The translations under genes were made by a program, and so were the position numbers. A stretch of DNA of 64,000 nt, taken from positions 729,906 through 793,905 of the forward strand of contig VXBA01005094.1 in assembly GCA_013399895.1 (NCBI GenBank), written 5' to 3'. Position 1 is the stretch's first letter; every line of letters starts with the position of its first letter. Source of the DNA: Serilophus lunatus. Its lineage: Eukaryota > Chordata > Aves > Passeriformes > Eurylaimidae. Shown here piece after piece: positions 59,841 through 64,000 of the stretch. The notes beneath the pieces were generated by a model. The model made no database searches, was not told the origin of the DNA, and worked only from the letters and a program-made list of their open reading frames with translations.

Positions 59841-62800
59841 AGCAAGCCCGCACACTATCAGCAATTATTTGAATTGAAATTATAGCTTGTAAGGTGCTCC
59901 CAAACCCAGTAACATTAGGCAGTGGACAGGCAGCTACAAGACAACGAGGGGAAGTTGTTAATTATTCACTACTTGTTGTGTAGGCCTTAGAAATTGATTC
60001 TCTGCTTGTTCTTTTCCTTGTTCTATGCGGAATAAGATGATAGATTCTACTTTCATATGAAGAAAGCAATAGTTGGGCATCTGGTTGTTTAACATGCTTT
60101 TGGTCTTTTTAAACCAGGACACTTGTCCTGCACCGAGAAGGGTTTGATCTTGGTATCACTCTCACTCCTGGTGCCTGGGTGTGTGCTAACATCAGCCACA
60201 AAGCCACGTGTCCAAAGGAATACTTGAGCCCTGCATTTGTTTAAGACTTGGCCTTATACTCAGGGATGTTTATACTGAGATAAAACATAGAAGATGACAT
60301 GATTCCTATCCCAAAGAGCTCCCTAAAATCAAAAGCAAAACTGTGTAGGATAAAGCCAGCAGTTGCTTCTGGCTCTATTAACCAAAGCAGGTCTAGTAGT
60401 TATAAAACATGGTCCTATATATAGTGGAAAACCACACTGTTCTTTATCAGTAGTATCAACTAGGACTAGAAAAGCTTTTTTGATTAAAATATTTAACAGA
60501 TTTATGTGTGTGTGTATGTATACTCAGTATATTTTAATTTTTTTTCTGTGAGTTTGTGCATATGTGAGAGATCTCTCAAATTAGGTACATATGGACACAC
60601 AAACATACACTGTGCAATTTAGGAACTCAGATATAAGTAAGATAGAAAATTACCATTGCACCTCTTAATGCTTTAGCATCTTCTCCCTTCGCCCTTGAAA
60701 TTAGTAGGTTATATGTCCACTGAGTTTCCCTGAGCCACAAATATTAACCTTGCTGTATTGCCATCACACAGCTGGAAGTCCCCTAAATCTTCTGAGCTCT
60801 TCAGCAGAAATCATATGTAAGTCTTTTCATCTGGGCTTTGAATTTATGGATACCGAGGGAGTGGAGCTTTTTGCACTTGCCCAGATTACCTAAGGTGCTC
60901 TTGGAAACAAGTCAGCTTGGAAAAAATTGTCGTGTTAGGTTAAATATAGAAGTGTGTGAAATATGAAAGGCTGCTGCATTTTGCATTTAGAAATGTCTGA
61001 ACATTAGGAAATACAGATTTACTTTCCCCAGGCCTCTAAATTTTCATAATTATTCTGAGTCTACAACTGATAGTGGCATCGTCATTAGGGAGTTGCAATT
61101 TAGGCGCATCAAGCTGTTTTTCCACTGAATTTGGGCACCCCCTTTGAACCTTCTCTTCTCCGATGCACTTGGATTTTGTGATGCTAATTGTGCACATTTT
61201 GAAATGCGAAGAGTCTGAATAAGAGAGAGAAATTTCTTAGTTTCCTCTTGATCAGCTCCCATTGTTGTGCTTATAACCTTGCACTAGAATATCTTTCTCC
61301 TAGCAATCTCTGGAGAGTAATTTCTTTCCACCAACTTTTTCTGTTTCTGTTCATATTAGAATAACCCCCTTAAGACCAAATAAAGGAAACGTCCCCCATG
61401 ACTATTTTTTTTCCTCAGAAAAGGGCCACCTCTTACCTGAAATTGGACCTATCTGTATCTTTTTCTTATCCGAATGCAAACATAAAGATGAGAAGACAAA
61501 CAGAAGAACTGAAAGAACAAATGGGAATATGTGTGGCCCTGAGGTTTCCAGCCCAAGGTCAAGACATCTCCAACAAATGGCTAAAGATGCAAACATTAGA
61601 ACTCCCAGGAATGTCCTCAAACAACAGTTCCAGTTGTGAGGAATTTAGAATATTTATTTGTATTCTGAAATGGAAAGAAAGCCTTTCAATAGTTCAGTGT
61701 TAAAGGGGGAAAGGGATGCTACAGGCAGTGGGGAGAGAGGAGATTCTTCCAAAGTAGAGGTGTCACAGGAGTGTCTTGCAAAACTCTGAAAACTTTGGCT
61801 TTGCCCATTGAAAATAAAACCAGCTTAGAGAAAAGATACTTTCTAAACCCTTTAGCCACTTTAAAACTCTCTTTCCCCATAATGGGGGATGTTACATAAT
61901 GGAATGTTTTTATAGTACATATAGTATATAGATGATATATAGACTGTATATGTTTTAAAGACAATTCCTTAGTGCATGGATGTAGGTGGAAAGGGAACAT
62001 AACTGACCGTGCAAAGCACCAGACTTGAGGGGAAGAGATGAACTTCTCTGTTAAAACTCCTATAAACCAATGTGGTTTGCAGGCTTTTCTGCTTTGATGA
62101 AATGTCTGTTTTCCTGGGAAAGCCTGAGAATAGTTCTGAAAGTTCCAGGTCCTTCTTCTTAGAATATATCTTCTGGTCTTTTATACTACTAACCTTCCTT
62201 CATATAATTGCACTTTTTTTTTTTTGTAAAAAGGGGGATGAGGGTTTATGATGATTGCTTTGTAAATAAAAGTCAAGCAAACTCAGCCTAATGTATGCTG
62301 TTTATAGTAACTTATACGGTTAATGGTTGAAAATGTAACCAGAATTCTTGGTTTGTATTGTTTTGATTTTCTAAGAGACTTTTTGAAACAAGGCCACTGT
62401 CCTGTATAGGGACCTTCTACAGAATACACAGAGCTCGAGAAAAGAAGGCAGAATATGTTTGAAGTCTTTCAGTCCTTGCCTGCATAATCTAAAAAGTGAA
62501 TTAACTTCAAACACTATTAAGCACACAAAAAATGAGACTCAATAAAATTACTCACCTGGAAGCATAAATGCAAATTCCAAAATAACCTGAAGTTTCTCAG
62601 TGTTCAAATGTTGGTTTAGGACTGTTTAAAGTAATTAAAGAAAACAAGAAACCATAAGAAATATTTATTGTAATGAATACTAAATCCAGATTTCTTTCTT
62701 TTAGCACTCATATGTAATTTCATTGCTACTACTTTGCATGTTCTCTCTAGGGAGCAACATCCTATAAACTATAAGAGAAATTCGAGAACATACATAAGAA

Positions 62801-63817
62801 CATATGTGGATGTTATTTCAAATTTTTCATACCAATTTACCACTACTTGCAAACCCTAATGAGTTTATTAGGAGCCAAAGAATGAATCTATTTAAGAGCT
62901 TTTATACTGATAAGCAACTCTAATGCAAGTGGGAAAGAAATATAAACCAGCAAGAAACCTTTGTATAACTAATGGGAAAAGAACTTGTTTGTATTTCCTG
63001 TCAGTGCATCCTCAACATATCCTTATATGCTTGTCTGTGACGTTTAGAGGAAAAAAGTTGTCCATGTGCTTATAAAAGCTTAGCTGTTTTTTCCACAAAA
63101 GCAATAACTTGAACATTTTATCACACAATAAAGCTGAAGATGTACTGTTAAACACTGTTTCATGCTACAGAAATAGATAACTGAATAAGTGATAAAAATT
63201 CAAAAGCAAAAAAATACAATTTCCTTTAAATTGTTTATCTCTTGAAAGCAAGTGTATATATGACAAAGAAAAACAATATGCCAGTATTCCACCTAGCTGC
63301 AGACAAAATCAAGTAAGTACAGTAAAAAGTTGTTTACCCAGAAATGTGATTTGCAAGAAGGTATTGGCGATGACCAGATTTATTGTTTGAAAATAAAATC
63401 AAATTCTGTCCTCAAGACCTATCATAATCAGCTATAAACTGAACTCACATTTACTCTAACAAAATAAATTCATTTTACTCAGTTATCTAGTGGACATTGA
63501 TGGAATTATCCTATAGTTTTAGGAGCAAGGGAAAAATTCCTGCAGAGCAGTAGCATACACCCACTCTTGGGAGTTGTAAAGTTATAGCAACAAGAGAAGA
63601 GCTCATGTTTCTCAATATAATTTGATGTTTCGTTAAAAGAATTCTTTATATATTTGGTAAAAAGCAATTGACAGTAATTCTAAAGCACATGTGAAAAAAT
63701 ATGTTACTGATGCCTTCTGCTCCTCCTGCAAAGTGCAGTGTAGGATGCTGAAGAGCTGTGCCCTGATCCCAGATTGTTTTAATGTCTTCACTGAGCTGAA
63801 ACTTTCCTTGAGTTTTA

Positions 63818-63830
63818 TTTTTTTTTTTTT
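63818..63830. repeat. T13 homopolymer
   Basis: An uninterrupted T run. Confidence 0.85.
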
Positions 63831-64000
63831 ACTTCTCTAGCAGGGGGTGTGTTTCAGCCAAGCAGAAAAGCAAAACTGAGGACAGCGTATTGCAAAATTG
63901 TCTTTTGGTCTTGCTCTGACAAGCAATGTGTTTACATGTAGGCCCTGTACTGGTGCTGTAGCACAAGCAGGGAAAACCTGGGATAGGGTTGATGCTGGAA

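Larger units (their letters stand above)
53869..64000. other. unique AT-rich non-coding sequence
   Basis: No gene or transposon recognised in the last 10 kb. It contains a purine-rich imperfect inverted repeat at 57052-57092, a CAAA/CCAA low-complexity patch at 59784-59840, short T runs at 62214-62225 and 63818-63830, and a GC-richer patch at about 56700-56930. Open frames reach about 100 codons at most, without recognisable features. Confidence 0.6.

Noticed and set aside
60565..60578. 14-bp perfect palindrome TGAGAGATCTCTCA
   Set aside because: Same chance expectation, and no context suggests a binding site.

Overview
This window looks like avian nuclear DNA, most likely from a songbird or related neoavian, that is non-coding throughout. 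The evidence is the repeat content. There are at least a dozen CR1 LINE fragments, most of them 3' ends carrying the typical ATTCTRTGATTCTR tail or its complement. There are also two solo LTRs of the ERVL type (TGTCCTRG...AAACCACAACA termini, 5-bp target duplications), a family common in bird genomes. The DNA is AT-rich, has few CpGs and has no bacterial gene organisation. I found no exon, tRNA, rRNA or other gene that I can defend. The longest open frames lie inside repeats, mostly antisense to CR1, or are about as long as chance allows in DNA of this composition. The window is therefore part of a gene desert or of a very large intron.

Layout: 1-2.6 kb is unique AT-rich sequence. A CR1 3' half (+) covers about 2.6-3.6 kb. 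From 3.6 to 13.4 kb the sequence is mostly unique, with an ancient CR1 remnant near 10.3 kb and AT microsatellites. The interval 13.4-18.8 kb is repeat-rich: a CR1 tail (-), an 18-N gap inside a C-tract, two CR1 pieces (+), and a CR1 (-) split by a solo LTR and then disturbed by an exact 231-bp duplication across a single N. Three CR1 pieces in alternating orientation lie at 22.6-24.1 kb. Short CR1 remnants lie at 29.4 and 31.3 kb, and a complete solo LTR (+) at 32.0-32.4 kb. From 32.4 to 53.4 kb the sequence is nearly all unique, with a doubtful CR1 scrap at 42.2 kb, a hairpin next to a GA microsatellite at 49.9 kb and a CR1 tail at 50.4 kb. A CR1 (-) lies at 53.4-53.9 kb. The final 10 kb is unique AT-rich DNA with short simple repeats.

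There is no operon or pathway here. The relations worth following are between repeats. The CR1 copies at 3.2 and 53.7 kb are inverted relative to each other and share a 299-bp core with no difference that I can see, although their tails differ at roughly one site in five. That pattern suggests gene conversion or an assembly effect. The two solo LTRs have cleanly readable target-site duplications, and one of them dates its host CR1 as older. No new biological system was found; the most notable observations are the CR1 mosaic identity, the suspected assembly duplication and a few unexplained GC-richer blocks.
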